Part shown: piece by piece, positions 24,867-34,567 of the stretch
How positions within the stretch are numbered: the first letter of the stretch is position 1
Layout: each line of letters starts with the position of its first letter
Assembly (NCBI GenBank): GCA_900468535.1
Contig: UBTY01000014.1
Span: forward strand, 1-64,000
Reading direction: 5' to 3'
Origin: Hyphomicrobiales bacterium
Lineage (GTDB): Bacteria > Pseudomonadota > Alphaproteobacteria > Rhizobiales > Rhizobiaceae
Length of the DNA: 64,000 nt
The notes under the pieces: generated by a model
Database searches by the model: none
What the model saw: the letters and a program-made list of their open reading frames with translations, nothing else
Told to the model about the DNA's origin: nothing
Program-made: the position numbers and the translations under genes

Positions 24867-27284
24867 ATGGGCAAAAAACCGACGGCAGAACTGAGGGAAG
24901 AGCGACAGCCCCGCATCGGCAACGAAGCGGTACTTGGCTATGCCCCGCTGCCCGGCGTTGCCGACGAGATGGTCGATACCAACGGCGCCATCCGCCCCGT
25001 CTGGCAGCGTTTCTTCGCGCATCTGAGCGGCATGCCGGAGAAGGACCTGACGGAGCGCTTCGCCCGCGCCGACCGCTACCTTCGCGATGCCGGCGTGTTC
25101 TACCGTGCCTATGGCAGCACCGGCAGCGCCGAACGCTCCTGGCCCCTGTCGCATGTACCGGTGCTGATTGATGCCCGCGAATGGGAGGCGGTCTCCGCCG
25201 GTCTGGTACAGCGCGCCGATCTGCTGGAAGCGATCGTTGCCGACATCTACGGCGAGAACCGCCTGGTCGCGGATGGCGTCCTGCCGCCGGCGCTGATCGC
25301 CGCCAATCCCGAGTACCAGCGTCCGCTCGTCGGCGTGACCCCTGCCGGCGGACACTACCTGCATTTCTGCGCTTTCGAGATCGGCCGCGGTCCTGACGGC
25401 AACTGGTGGGTTCTGGCCGACCGCACCCAGGCGCCATCGGGCGCCGGCTTTGCGCTGGAAAACCGCGTTGCCACGACCCGCGCCTTCTCCGACATCTACG
25501 CGGAAACCTCGGTCCACCGGCTGGCCTCCTTCTTCGGCGCCTTCCGCGATGCGCTGCAGGGCATGAAGCACAGCGGCGACGACCGCATCGCCGTGCTCAC
25601 CCCCGGCCCCGCCAACGAGACCTATTACGAACACGCCTATATCGCCCGCTACCTCGGCTTCATGCTGCTCGAAGGCGAGGACCTGACCGTCGTCAACGGC
25701 AAAGTCATGGTGCGCACCGTCTCCGGCCTGAAGCCGATCACCGTGCTCTGGCGTCGCCTCGATTCGGCCTATGCCGATCCGCTGGAACTGAACCAGAATT
25801 CGCATATCGGCACGCCCGGCCTTGTTGAGGCATTGCGGGCGGAAAGCGTGACGATCGTCAACGCGCTCGGCAGCGGCATCATCGAAACGCGCGCGCTTCT
25901 CGCCTTCATGCCGACCATCTGTCGCCGCCTGTTCGGCGAGGAACTGAAACTCCCCTCGATCGCGACCTGGTGGTGCGGCCAGAAGGGCGAGCGCGAGCAC
26001 GTGGCCGAGAACATCGAGAAGATGGTGATCGGCCCAGCCTATTCGCGTGCCCCCTTCTTCGACGACAGCGGTGAATCCGTGCTTGGGGCGAACCTGCGCG
26101 CCGCCGCCAAGGATTCGATCGGCGACTGGCTGAATTCCGACGGCGCAAAGCTCGTCGGCCAGGAGGTCGTGACGCTGTCGACGACGCCGGCCTGGATCGG
26201 CGGCAAGCTGACGCCGCGGCCGATGTCGCTGCGTGTCTTCGCAGCCCGCACGGCCAACGGCTGGCAGATCATGCCTGGCGGCTTTGCCCGCATCGGCGGC
26301 AGCGACGATGTATCAGCGATCGCCATGCAGTCGGGCGGTGCCGCCGCCGACGTCTGGATCGTCAGCGACAAGCCGGTGGAGCGCCATACGCTGCTGCCGG
26401 CCGAAGGCAGCTTCACCCGCAACATGCCGGGCAGCCTGCCGAGCCGCGCCGCCGACAATCTCTTCTGGCTAGGCCGCTACATCGAACGCGCAGAAGGGGC
26501 GCTGCGCATCCTGCGCGCCTGGCACGCCCGGTTTGCTGAGGCCGCCGACCCGAGCCAGCCGCTATTGGCCGACGTTTCGGAATATCTGGCGGCTGTTGAT
26601 ATCGACACGGAAGACGCCGTTCCCGAGAACCTGCTGCGCAACATCGACAGCGCGGTCTATTCGGCAAGCAACATCCGGGATCGCTTCTCGCCCGATGGCT
26701 GGCTGGCGCTGACCGATCTCGCCAAGACCGCGCGGCGCTTCCACAGCACCGTTTCGCCGGGCGACGATGCAAGCCACGCGATGACGATCCTCTTGCGCAA
26801 GCTCGCTGGTTTCGCTGGTCTGGTGCATGAAAACATGTACCGCTTCACCGGCTGGCGCTTCCTCTCGCTCGGCCGCCATATCGAGCGCGGCCTGCACATG
26901 ACCCGCCTGCTCGGCCACATGTCCGGCCCGGATGCCCCCGATGGCGCGCTCGACATGCTGCTCGAGATCGGCGACAGCGTCATGACCCATCGCCGCCGCT
27001 ACAACGTCAACACCCACCGTCTCACGGTCACCGACCTCCTGGCGCTCGACCCGCTCAACCCGCGCTCGATCCTCTTCCAGATGAACGAGATCCATCGCGA
27101 GGTGGAGCAATTGCCGAACGCGCTCGTCAACGGCCAGATGTCGCCCTTCTACCGCGAGGCGATGCGGCTGCATTCGGGCCTTGCCGTCATGACGCCGGAG
27201 ACGATGGGCGTCGAGGTCTATCGCCGCCTCGAACGCGAACTCGAGCATCTATCCGACCTTCTTGCTCAAACATATCTCGGGTGA
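24867..27284 (+). CDS. circularly permuted ATP-grasp protein fused to alpha-E domain
   Basis: The 805-aa protein combines two modules that are separate genes in many bacteria. Residues ~30-490 are the circularly permuted ATP-grasp type 2 domain (formerly DUF404/DUF407), with signatures RSWPLSHVPVLIDAREWEAV, VLTPGPANETYYEHAYIARY and VWIVSDKP near its end. Residues ~500-800 are the alpha-helical alpha-E domain (formerly DUF403), beginning PSRAADNLFWLGRYIERAEG. ATP-grasp enzymes ligate a carboxylate to an amine using ATP. With the flanking transglutaminases this suggests synthesis and trimming of an amide-linked compound or peptide tag. It starts 13 bp after the DUF2126 gene. Confidence 0.88.
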   Translation: MGKKPTAELREERQPRIGNEAVLGYAPLPGVADEMVDTNGAIRPVWQRFFAHLSGMPEKDLTERFARADRYLRDAGVFYRAYGSTGSAERSWPLSHVPVLIDAREWEAVSAGLVQRADLLEAIVADIYGENRLVADGVLPPALIAANPEYQRPLVGVTPAGGHYLHFCAFEIGRGPDGNWWVLADRTQAPSGAGFALENRVATTRAFSDIYAETSVHRLASFFGAFRDALQGMKHSGDDRIAVLTPGPANETYYEHAYIARYLGFMLLEGEDLTVVNGKVMVRTVSGLKPITVLWRRLDSAYADPLELNQNSHIGTPGLVEALRAESVTIVNALGSGIIETRALLAFMPTICRRLFGEELKLPSIATWWCGQKGEREHVAENIEKMVIGPAYSRAPFFDDSGESVLGANLRAAAKDSIGDWLNSDGAKLVGQEVVTLSTTPAWIGGKLTPRPMSLRVFAARTANGWQIMPGGFARIGGSDDVSAIAMQSGGAAADVWIVSDKPVERHTLLPAEGSFTRNMPGSLPSRAADNLFWLGRYIERAEGALRILRAWHARFAEAADPSQPLLADVSEYLAAVDIDTEDAVPENLLRNIDSAVYSASNIRDRFSPDGWLALTDLAKTARRFHSTVSPGDDASHAMTILLRKLAGFAGLVHENMYRFTGWRFLSLGRHIERGLHMTRLLGHMSGPDAPDGALDMLLEIGDSVMTHRRRYNVNTHRLTVTDLLALDPLNPRSILFQMNEIHREVEQLPNALVNGQMSPFYREAMRLHSGLAVMTPETMGVEVYRRLERELEHLSDLLAQTYLG

Positions 27285-28167
27285 CCTGGTGCTTTACGAT
27301 CTCTCGCTGCACATGGGTTACATCTACGACACGCCGGCATCGGGCGCCCGCCACATCATGCGGCTGATGCCGCTGTCGCTGCCGAACCGCCAGCGGCTGG
27401 TGGCCGGCTCCATCAAGGTTTCGCCGACGCCGGATGAGCAGGCCCATTTCGTCGATTTCTTCGAACACCCCGCAACCTCCTTCATGCTGCGCGCGCCGCA
27501 CGAAAAGCTCGATATCCGCATGCAGGCCCGCGTTCAGGTCGAAAGCCATTCGATATCAGCTGATTTCTCTCCGGAACTCGCCAAGCTTCCGGAAGAGGTC
27601 GGTGCCATCTGGTCCTTGAAGCCCGACGCACCGCATCATTTCCTCGGCACCAGCCCGAGACTGCCCGAGACGAAGGCAATCTCAGACTATGCGAGGGAAG
27701 CTCTTTCGCCGTCCCTGACAGTGCTGGAGATCGCCAACGCGATATGCGCGCAGATCCACAAGGATTTCACCTACGATCCTGAGGCAACGACGGTCGACAG
27801 CACGCCGCTCGACGCATTCCGATTGCAGCGCGGCGTATGCCAGGATTTCACCCATGTGATGATCCTCGCGCTCCGCAGCCTTGGAATTCCCGCGGGATAC
27901 GTGTCCGGCTTCCTCCGCACCATTCCGCCACCCGGCAAGGAACGGCTCGAGGGCGCCGATGCGATGCACGCCTGGGTCCGCGTCTGGTGCGGCAAGACGA
28001 TCGGCTGGGTGGAGCTGGACCCGACCAACAACATCCCCGCCGGAACCGACCATATCGTCGTCGCCTACGGACGCGACTATGCCGACGTCGCACCCGTGAT
28101 CGGCGTTCTCAAGAGCTACGGCGGGCAGCGTTCCGTGCAGGCGGTCGACGTCATTCCGCTGCAATAA
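27262..28167 (+). CDS. transglutaminase family cysteine protease-like protein
   Basis: ATG 27262 overlaps the end of the ATP-grasp gene by 23 bp; GTG 27289 is a possible later start. Residues ~10-90 match the bacterial transglutaminase-like N-terminal domain. Residues ~140-270 form the core with intact Cys193 (RGVCQDFTHV), His236 (DAMHAWVRV) and Asp253 (ELDPTNN). The 301-aa length is typical for the short form that accompanies ATP-grasp/alpha-E genes. It has no signal peptide, so it acts in the cytoplasm. It likely cleaves or transfers amide bonds made by the neighbouring ligase; that is inference from context. Confidence 0.87.
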   Translation: MLKHISGDLVLYDLSLHMGYIYDTPASGARHIMRLMPLSLPNRQRLVAGSIKVSPTPDEQAHFVDFFEHPATSFMLRAPHEKLDIRMQARVQVESHSISADFSPELAKLPEEVGAIWSLKPDAPHHFLGTSPRLPETKAISDYAREALSPSLTVLEIANAICAQIHKDFTYDPEATTVDSTPLDAFRLQRGVCQDFTHVMILALRSLGIPAGYVSGFLRTIPPPGKERLEGADAMHAWVRVWCGKTIGWVELDPTNNIPAGTDHIVVAYGRDYADVAPVIGVLKSYGGQRSVQAVDVIPLQ

Positions 28168-28356
28168 GGCGAGCGGCCGATCAAAACACAATTCTTAATG
28201 CACATCGCGCAAAATGACGCCCCTTATGCGGGAATAAAAAGTATAAACCGCACGATAAAGCAACAATCCGCTAGAATTTTACACATCCGGTAAATTCGAA
28301 CTCAAGAAATACGGCGCATTACTGTTGGCCTGTTGGGGTATCTAACTCAGGTGAAC

Positions 28357-29604
28357 ATGATGAGCACCTTGCATTCGCTGCGTAGCAGCGCGTCCAGGCT
28401 TTGGAATGATCGCGGCGGTAACTTCGCGATGATCAGCGCAATTTTGTTGCCGGTTTTGCTTGGCGCCGGCGGCGTTGCGATCGATTTGACGAATCTCGCG
28501 GCATCTCGCCATCAGTTGCAGACGGCGGCCGATTCGGCAGCCTTGGCAGCGGCAACAGCACTGGCAAACGGAAAGGTCTCGACAGATGCTGATGCTCAGG
28601 CATTGGCGAAAGACTTCATCGGTGCCCAGATGTCCACCTATCTGGCGAATGACGCCACGGCCATAGCCGCAGTCAAGAGCGCCAGCACCGTCACGGTCAC
28701 CACGACCCCCAATGGCACGAAGAGCAAAATCTACGACGTTTCGGTCACCACGTCCTACAGCGTCCCGCTCAGCGCACTTAGTCGCTTCCTCGGCTACAAC
28801 AGCAAGTCTGTCACCGTTGCAAGCACCGCGGAGAACGGCCAGAAGGACTCACAGGGCGGGCTATCGATGTATCTCGCGCTCGATCGATCGGGCTCCATGT
28901 CGTTCATCACTGACACCATCAAGAGCCAGACCGACAAATGCCAGAACTACACGTCGGACAATTGGAGCCAGTACCCCAATCTGAAGTCGACTGCACCTTG
29001 CTACGTCAGGAAGATTGAAGCGCTGCAAAGTGCCGCCAGTGCGATGTTCACGGCCCTCAACGCGGCCGATACCAGCACCAACCATGACCTGATACGCATG
29101 GGTGCGGTGTCCTATACGGACTCGATGCAAACCGCGAAGCCCATCAACTGGGGAACCGGGGATGCGAGCGCCTACGTATCGGCACTTCCAGCTCTGCCAA
29201 CAGGTGGCACAGATGCGAGCGGTGCCATGCAGACGGCATTCAACGCGTTGAAGTCCAGCACCGACGGATCGGACACGGAAACCAAAGCCCATGCCAGCAA
29301 GAACCACACCGGCTTCACGCGCTCGATTGTCTTGATGACGGACGGTGAAATGACCGGCTCGAGCAGCAGCTGGAGCAGCAGCATCGATACGAAGGTTCGC
29401 AATCTCTGCACCCAGGCCAAAGCAGACGGCATCCAGATCTTCACCGTTGCGTTCATGGCTCCTCAAAAAGGCAAGGATCTGCTTTCGTTTTGCGCCAGCA
29501 GCACGGGCAACGCCTACCAGCCAGACAGCATGGCAAAACTGGTTGCTGACTTCGGCGATATCGCCGCCAAGGCAACAAGCTCTCTGACCCGCCTGACCAA
29601 CTAA
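28357..29604 (+). CDS. TadG-like pilus/surface protein with von Willebrand A domain
   Basis: ATG 28357 (MMSTLHSLRSSASRLWNDRG) with AGGTG upstream gives 415 residues. The N-terminus is TadE/TadG-like: a basic stretch, one hydrophobic helix (FAMISAILLPVLLGAGGVAI) and ASRHQLQTAADSAALAAATA. From ~170 a VWA domain begins with an intact MIDAS motif, Asp176-x-Ser178-x-Ser180 (LALDRSGSMSF), and later GGTDASGAM and LMTDGEM. In Tad systems TadG is a minor pseudopilin-like envelope protein. No other tad or flp genes are nearby, so this is an orphan copy. It ends at a strong terminator. Confidence 0.85.
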   Translation: MMSTLHSLRSSASRLWNDRGGNFAMISAILLPVLLGAGGVAIDLTNLAASRHQLQTAADSAALAAATALANGKVSTDADAQALAKDFIGAQMSTYLANDATAIAAVKSASTVTVTTTPNGTKSKIYDVSVTTSYSVPLSALSRFLGYNSKSVTVASTAENGQKDSQGGLSMYLALDRSGSMSFITDTIKSQTDKCQNYTSDNWSQYPNLKSTAPCYVRKIEALQSAASAMFTALNAADTSTNHDLIRMGAVSYTDSMQTAKPINWGTGDASAYVSALPALPTGGTDASGAMQTAFNALKSSTDGSDTETKAHASKNHTGFTRSIVLMTDGEMTGSSSSWSSSIDTKVRNLCTQAKADGIQIFTVAFMAPQKGKDLLSFCASSTGNAYQPDSMAKLVADFGDIAAKATSSLTRLTN

Positions 29605-29630
29605 TCTCGCGGAAAAATCAGACAAAAAAC

Positions 29631-29666
29631 AAGCCGCCTCGGAACAAACCGGGGCGGCTTTTGTTT
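29631..29666 (+). terminator. rho-independent terminator
   Basis: AGCCGCC-CGG pairs with CCG-GGGCGGCT (29632-29659), followed by TTTGTTTT and preceded by AAAAAACA. It ends the TadG-like gene and insulates the glycogen operon. The following ~215 bases to ATG 29881 should hold the glg promoter, but I see no confident consensus. Confidence 0.8.
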
Positions 29667-29880
29667 TGCTGCAAATCCCATGAATACAAATCAGAAAACC
29701 GATTGAAATCAAGTCCTTTCAGCAACGGGATCGGGGGCCTCGCCAAATTTTTCGTTTGCCCAATTCCTTTGTTGCAACTGCGTAGTAAGGGTGCGTAAAC
29801 TGCATCTTTAGTGCGTTAGACTAATCGATTGAAGTAAGCTTAACATACTGAAACCCAATCAGAATTGGCGAGGATTGACG

Positions 29881-32343
29881 ATGAACACCGCTGCGAAGCC
29901 GACTATCCCCTCCCCAGCCCCCCGCAGTTCAAAGCCCGAAATTCTCGCTGAAGAAATCATCGAACGCCTGACCTACCGCATCGGCAAGGATGCCAAGGTC
30001 GCCAAGCCGCACGACTGGCTGACGGCCACGATCCTCGTCGTTCGCGACCGCATCATCGACAAATGGATGGAATCGACCCGCAAGGTCTACGCAACAGGCG
30101 ACAAGCGCGTTTACTATCTATCCCTCGAATTCCTCATCGGCCGCCTGATGCGCGATGCCGTTTCGAACCTCGGCCTGATGGAAGAGGTTCGCGACGCGCT
30201 CGCCTCGCTCGGCGTCGATGTCTCCGTCATTGCCGGCCTCGAGCCGGATGCAGCGCTCGGCAACGGCGGCCTTGGTCGTCTCGCCGCCTGCTTCATGGAG
30301 AGCATGGCAACGGTCGATGTGCCGGCCTATGGCTATGGCATCCGCTACGTCCACGGCCTCTTCCGCCAGCAGCTTGCTGATGGCTGGCAGGTAGAATTGC
30401 CGGAAAGCTGGCTCGCCCACGGAAACCCCTGGGAATTCGAGCGTCGCGAAAGCGCCTATGAAATAGGCTTCGGCGGCACCGTCGATGTCGTCAACAGCAG
30501 CGACGGCGAACCGCGCTATGTCTGGAAGCCGGCCGAGCGCGTCATCGCCGCTGCCTTCGACACGCCCGTCGTCGGCTGGCGCGGCAAGCGCGTCAACACG
30601 CTGCGCCTCTGGTCGGCCCAGCCGATCGACCCGATCCTGCTCGATGCCTTCAACGCCGGCGACCATATCGGCGCGCTGCGCGAGAGCAACAAGGCCGAAA
30701 GCCTGACCCGCGTTCTCTACCCGGCCGATGCTACGCCGGCCGGCCAGGAGCTGCGTCTGCGCCAGGAGTTCTTCTTCTCCTCCGCCTCGCTGCAGGACAT
30801 CCTGCGCCGTCACCTGCAGCAATATGACGATTTCACATCGCTGCCCGACAAGGTGGCGATCCAGCTGAACGACACCCACCCCGCCGTCTCGGTCGCCGAG
30901 CTGATGCGCCTGCTCTGCGACGTGCATGGCATGGAGTTCGACCAGGCCTGGGACATCACCCGCGGCACGATCGGCTACACCAACCACACGCTTCTGCCGG
31001 AAGCGCTGGAAAGCTGGCCGGTGCCGCTGTTCGAGCGCCTTCTGCCGCGCCACATGCAGATCATCTACGCGATCAACGCCAAGGTTCTGCTCGAAGCCCG
31101 TAAAACCAAGAATTTCTCCGACACCGAAATCCGCTCGATCTCGCTGATCGAGGAAAGCGGCAGCCGCCGGGTTCGCATGGGCAATCTCGCCTTCGTCGGC
31201 TCGCATTCGATCAACGGCGTCTCGGCCCTGCACACCGACCTGATGAAGGTCACCGTCTTCGCCGATCTTCACAAGCTCTACCCCGATCGCATCAACAACA
31301 AGACCAACGGCATCACCCCGCGCCGCTGGCTGCAGCAGTGCAATCCGGGTTTGACGGGCTTGATCCGCGAGGCGATCGGCGACGATTTCCTCGACGACGC
31401 CGAAAAGCTGCGGCCGCTCGAAAAATTCGCCACCGACAGCGCCTTCCAGGAGAAGTTCGCGGCGATCAAGCGCAACAACAAGGTGGCGCTCGCCAATCTG
31501 GTCGCCAGCCGTATGGGCGTGAAGATCGATCCGTCGGCGATGTTCGATATCCAGATCAAGCGCATCCACGAATACAAGCGCCAGCTCCTGAACGTCATCG
31601 AGGCCGTCGCGCTCTACGACCAGATCCGCTCGCGTCCCGAGCTGGACTGGGCGCCGCGCGTAAAGCTCTTCGCCGGCAAGGCGGCGCCGAGCTATCACAA
31701 CGCCAAGCTGATCATCAAGCTGATCAACGACGTCGCCCGCACCATCAATAACGACCCGGCCGTGCGCGGCCTGCTCAAGGTCGTCTTCGTGCCGAACTAC
31801 AACGTCTCGCTGGCCGAGGTCATGGTTCCGGCCGCCGACCTCTCCGAGCAGATCTCGACCGCCGGGATGGAAGCATCCGGCACCGGCAACATGAAGTTCG
31901 GCCTGAACGGCGCGCTGACCATCGGCACGCTTGACGGCGCCAATGTCGAGATGCGCGACAATGTCGGCGAGGACAACATCAAGATCTTCGGCCTGCGCGC
32001 CGATGAGGTCGCCAACCTGCGCGCCGACGGCCATAATCCCCGCGCCATCATCGAGGGCTCGCGCGAGCTGTCGCAGGCACTGTCGGCGATCAGCTCCGGC
32101 GTCTTCTCGCCTGACGACCGCAACCGCTATTCCGAACTGATCGACGGCATTTATTCGCACGACTGGTTCATGGTCGCAGCCGATTTCGACGCCTATGCCC
32201 AGGCCCAACGCGAGGTCGACGAACTCTGGAACGACAAGGCCTCGTGGAACCAGAAGACCATACTGAACACCGCCCGCATGGGCTGGTTCTCCTCGGATCG
32301 AACGATACGCCAGTATGCCAAGGAAATCTGGAGAGCCGGATGA
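29881..32343 (+). CDS. glgP: glycogen phosphorylase
   Basis: ATG 29881 has GAGGA six bases upstream. The 820-aa enzyme releases glucose-1-phosphate from the non-reducing ends of glycogen using phosphate and pyridoxal phosphate. Conserved segments include EPDAALGNGGLGRLAACFME and YGYGIRYVHGLF near the N-terminal half and the PLP site EASGTGNMKFGLNGAL, with the Schiff-base lysine at about residue 672. Length fits the family (~800-840). It is first in glgP-glgB-glgC-glgA-pgm-glgX, and its stop overlaps the glgB start (ATGA). Storage and mobilisation enzymes are thus made together. Confidence 0.97.
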   Translation: MNTAAKPTIPSPAPRSSKPEILAEEIIERLTYRIGKDAKVAKPHDWLTATILVVRDRIIDKWMESTRKVYATGDKRVYYLSLEFLIGRLMRDAVSNLGLMEEVRDALASLGVDVSVIAGLEPDAALGNGGLGRLAACFMESMATVDVPAYGYGIRYVHGLFRQQLADGWQVELPESWLAHGNPWEFERRESAYEIGFGGTVDVVNSSDGEPRYVWKPAERVIAAAFDTPVVGWRGKRVNTLRLWSAQPIDPILLDAFNAGDHIGALRESNKAESLTRVLYPADATPAGQELRLRQEFFFSSASLQDILRRHLQQYDDFTSLPDKVAIQLNDTHPAVSVAELMRLLCDVHGMEFDQAWDITRGTIGYTNHTLLPEALESWPVPLFERLLPRHMQIIYAINAKVLLEARKTKNFSDTEIRSISLIEESGSRRVRMGNLAFVGSHSINGVSALHTDLMKVTVFADLHKLYPDRINNKTNGITPRRWLQQCNPGLTGLIREAIGDDFLDDAEKLRPLEKFATDSAFQEKFAAIKRNNKVALANLVASRMGVKIDPSAMFDIQIKRIHEYKRQLLNVIEAVALYDQIRSRPELDWAPRVKLFAGKAAPSYHNAKLIIKLINDVARTINNDPAVRGLLKVVFVPNYNVSLAEVMVPAADLSEQISTAGMEASGTGNMKFGLNGALTIGTLDGANVEMRDNVGEDNIKIFGLRADEVANLRADGHNPRAIIEGSRELSQALSAISSGVFSPDDRNRYSELIDGIYSHDWFMVAADFDAYAQAQREVDELWNDKASWNQKTILNTARMGWFSSDRTIRQYAKEIWRAG

Positions 32344-34547
32344 AAACGCCGAAGGCCACCCCTGAAGCCAGACTTCCCTGGGAGATTTCGGCAGACGAAA
32401 TAGCGGCAATCCTCGCAGGGTCGCATTCAAACCCCTTCGCCGTTCTGGGGGTTCACAAGTCGGGTGACGCCTACGTCACCCGCTGCTTCATTCCCGGCGC
32501 CGAGGAAGTGACCGCCATGGCACTCGACGGCACCGTCATCGGGGAGCTGAAGCAGCAGCATCCGGATGGATTCTTCGCCGGCCAGGTTTCGGTGAACCGG
32601 CAACAGCCGGTGCGCTACCGTGCCAGGCGTGGCGATGCCGAATGGGCCGTAACCGATCCCTACAGCTTCGGACCGGTTCTCGGTCCGATGGACGATTACT
32701 ATGCGCGCGAAGGCTCGCACCTTCGCCTCTTCGACAAGATGGGTGCGCACTGGATCAAGCACGAGGGCGCGCAGGGCATCCATTTCGCAGTCTGGGCGCC
32801 GAATGCCCAGCGCGTCTCCGTCGTTGGCGATTTCAACGGCTGGGATGGCCGCCGCCATGTCATGCGCTTCCGCTCGGGCGCCGGCATCTGGGAGATTTTC
32901 GCGCCCGACGTTCCCACGGGGGTCGCATACAAGTTCGAGATCCGCGGACAGGATGGCGTCCTGCTGCCGCTGAAGGCCGATCCGTTTGCCCGTCGCAGCG
33001 AGCTGCGCCCGAAAACCGCCTCCGTCGCAGCACCTGAACTGCTGCAGGAGTGGGAGGACGCGGCGCATCTGAAGCACTGGGGGACGACCGACAAGCGCCG
33101 CCAGCCGATCTCGATCTACGAGGTGCATGCCGGCTCCTGGCAGCGCCGCGACGACGGCTCGTTCCTGTCCTGGGATGAGCTCGCCGCCCGCCTGATCCCT
33201 TATTGCGTCGACATGGGCTTCACCCATATCGAGTTCCTGCCGATCACCGAGCATCCCTACGATCCGTCCTGGGGCTACCAGACGACCGGCCTTTACGCGC
33301 CGACCGCCCGCTTCGGCGAGCCGGAGGGCTTCGCCCGCTTCGTCAACGGCTGCCACAAAGTCGGCATCGGCGTCATCCTCGACTGGGTGCCGGCGCATTT
33401 CCCGACCGACGAACACGGCCTCGGCTGGTTTGACGGCACGGCGCTCTACGAGCACGAGGATCCGCGCAAGGGCTTCCATCCGGACTGGAACACCGCGATC
33501 TACAATTTCGGTCGCACCGAGGTTGTCTCGTACCTCGTTAACAACGCGCTCTACTGGTCGGAGAAATTCCATCTCGATGGCCTGCGCGTCGATGCCGTCG
33601 CCTCAATGCTCTACCTCGACTATTCCCGCAAGCACGGCGAATGGATCCCGAACGAGTATGGCGGAAACGAGAACCTCGAGGCCGTCCGCTTCCTCCAGAA
33701 CATGAACACCCGCATTTATGCCGAGCATCCCGGTGTCATGACGATCGCCGAGGAATCGACGTCATGGCCGAAGGTGTCGCAGCCCGTCCACGAAGGCGGT
33801 CTCGGCTTCGGCTTCAAGTGGAACATGGGCTTCATGCACGACACGCTCTCCTACTTCAGCCGTGATCCCGTGCATCGCAAGCATCACCACAACGAGCTGA
33901 CATTCGGCCTGCTCTACGCCTACTCGGAAAACTTCGTGCTGCCGCTCAGCCACGACGAAGTGGTGCACGGCAAGGGATCGTTGATCGCCAAGATGCCGGG
34001 CGACGACTGGCAGAAGTTCGCCAACCTGCGCGCCTACTACGCGTTCATGTGGGGCTATCCCGGCAAGAAGCTGCTCTTCATGGGCCAGGAATTCGCACAA
34101 TGGGCCGAATGGAGCGAGGCGAAATCGCTCGACTGGAATCTGCTGCAATATCGCATGCACGAGGGCATGCGGCGGCTGGTTCGCGATCTCAATTTCACCT
34201 ACCGCAGCAAGCCGGCGCTCCATGCCCGCGATTGCGAAGGCGACGGCTTCGAGTGGCTGATCGCCGACGACCACGAGAACTCCGTCTTCGCCTGGCTGCG
34301 CAAGGCGCCCGGCGAAAAGCCGGTTGCCGTCATCACCAATCTGACGCCGGTTTATCGCGAGAACTACTCCGTGCGCCTGCCGACCGAGGGGCGGTGGCGC
34401 GAGATCCTGAATACCGATGCCGACATCTACGGCGGCAGCGGCAAGGGCAATGGCGGCCGCGTTCAGGCCGTCAACGCCGGCGGCAGCATCGCCGCGTCGA
34501 TCACCTTGCCGCCTCTGGCGACGATCATGCTTGAACCCGAGACTTGA
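32340..34547 (+). CDS. glgB: 1,4-alpha-glucan branching enzyme
   Basis: ATG 32340 overlaps the glgP stop, giving 735 residues. An N-terminal GlgB domain and CBM48 (~20-240, [20 protein letters not shown]) precede the GH13 TIM barrel. The nucleophile is Asp418 in [16 protein letters not shown] and the acid/base is Glu471 in [22 protein letters not shown] holds the third carboxylate. The C-terminal beta domain ends in a family-typical glycine-rich loop. It transfers alpha-1,4 chains to make alpha-1,6 branches. The frame is open further upstream inside glgP, but that extension is not used. Confidence 0.97.
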   Translation: MKTPKATPEARLPWEISADEIAAILAGSHSNPFAVLGVHKSGDAYVTRCFIPGAEEVTAMALDGTVIGELKQQHPDGFFAGQVSVNRQQPVRYRARRGDAEWAVTDPYSFGPVLGPMDDYYAREGSHLRLFDKMGAHWIKHEGAQGIHFAVWAPNAQRVSVVGDFNGWDGRRHVMRFRSGAGIWEIFAPDVPTGVAYKFEIRGQDGVLLPLKADPFARRSELRPKTASVAAPELLQEWEDAAHLKHWGTTDKRRQPISIYEVHAGSWQRRDDGSFLSWDELAARLIPYCVDMGFTHIEFLPITEHPYDPSWGYQTTGLYAPTARFGEPEGFARFVNGCHKVGIGVILDWVPAHFPTDEHGLGWFDGTALYEHEDPRKGFHPDWNTAIYNFGRTEVVSYLVNNALYWSEKFHLDGLRVDAVASMLYLDYSRKHGEWIPNEYGGNENLEAVRFLQNMNTRIYAEHPGVMTIAEESTSWPKVSQPVHEGGLGFGFKWNMGFMHDTLSYFSRDPVHRKHHHNELTFGLLYAYSENFVLPLSHDEVVHGKGSLIAKMPGDDWQKFANLRAYYAFMWGYPGKKLLFMGQEFAQWAEWSEAKSLDWNLLQYRMHEGMRRLVRDLNFTYRSKPALHARDCEGDGFEWLIADDHENSVFAWLRKAPGEKPVAVITNLTPVYRENYSVRLPTEGRWREILNTDADIYGGSGKGNGGRVQAVNAGGSIAASITLPPLATIMLEPET

Positions 34548-34567
34548 AGACTGGTGGGAGGATAAAA

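Noticed and set aside
32244..32339. N-terminal extension of GlgB inside glgP
   Set aside because: The family N-terminus begins at ATG 32340, which overlaps the glgP stop in a typical coupling junction.
30118..32430. Long minus-strand open frame antisense to glgP
   Set aside because: The plus strand encodes a clear glycogen phosphorylase; the antisense frame has low-complexity Asp/Gly/Val/Arg composition typical of a shadow.
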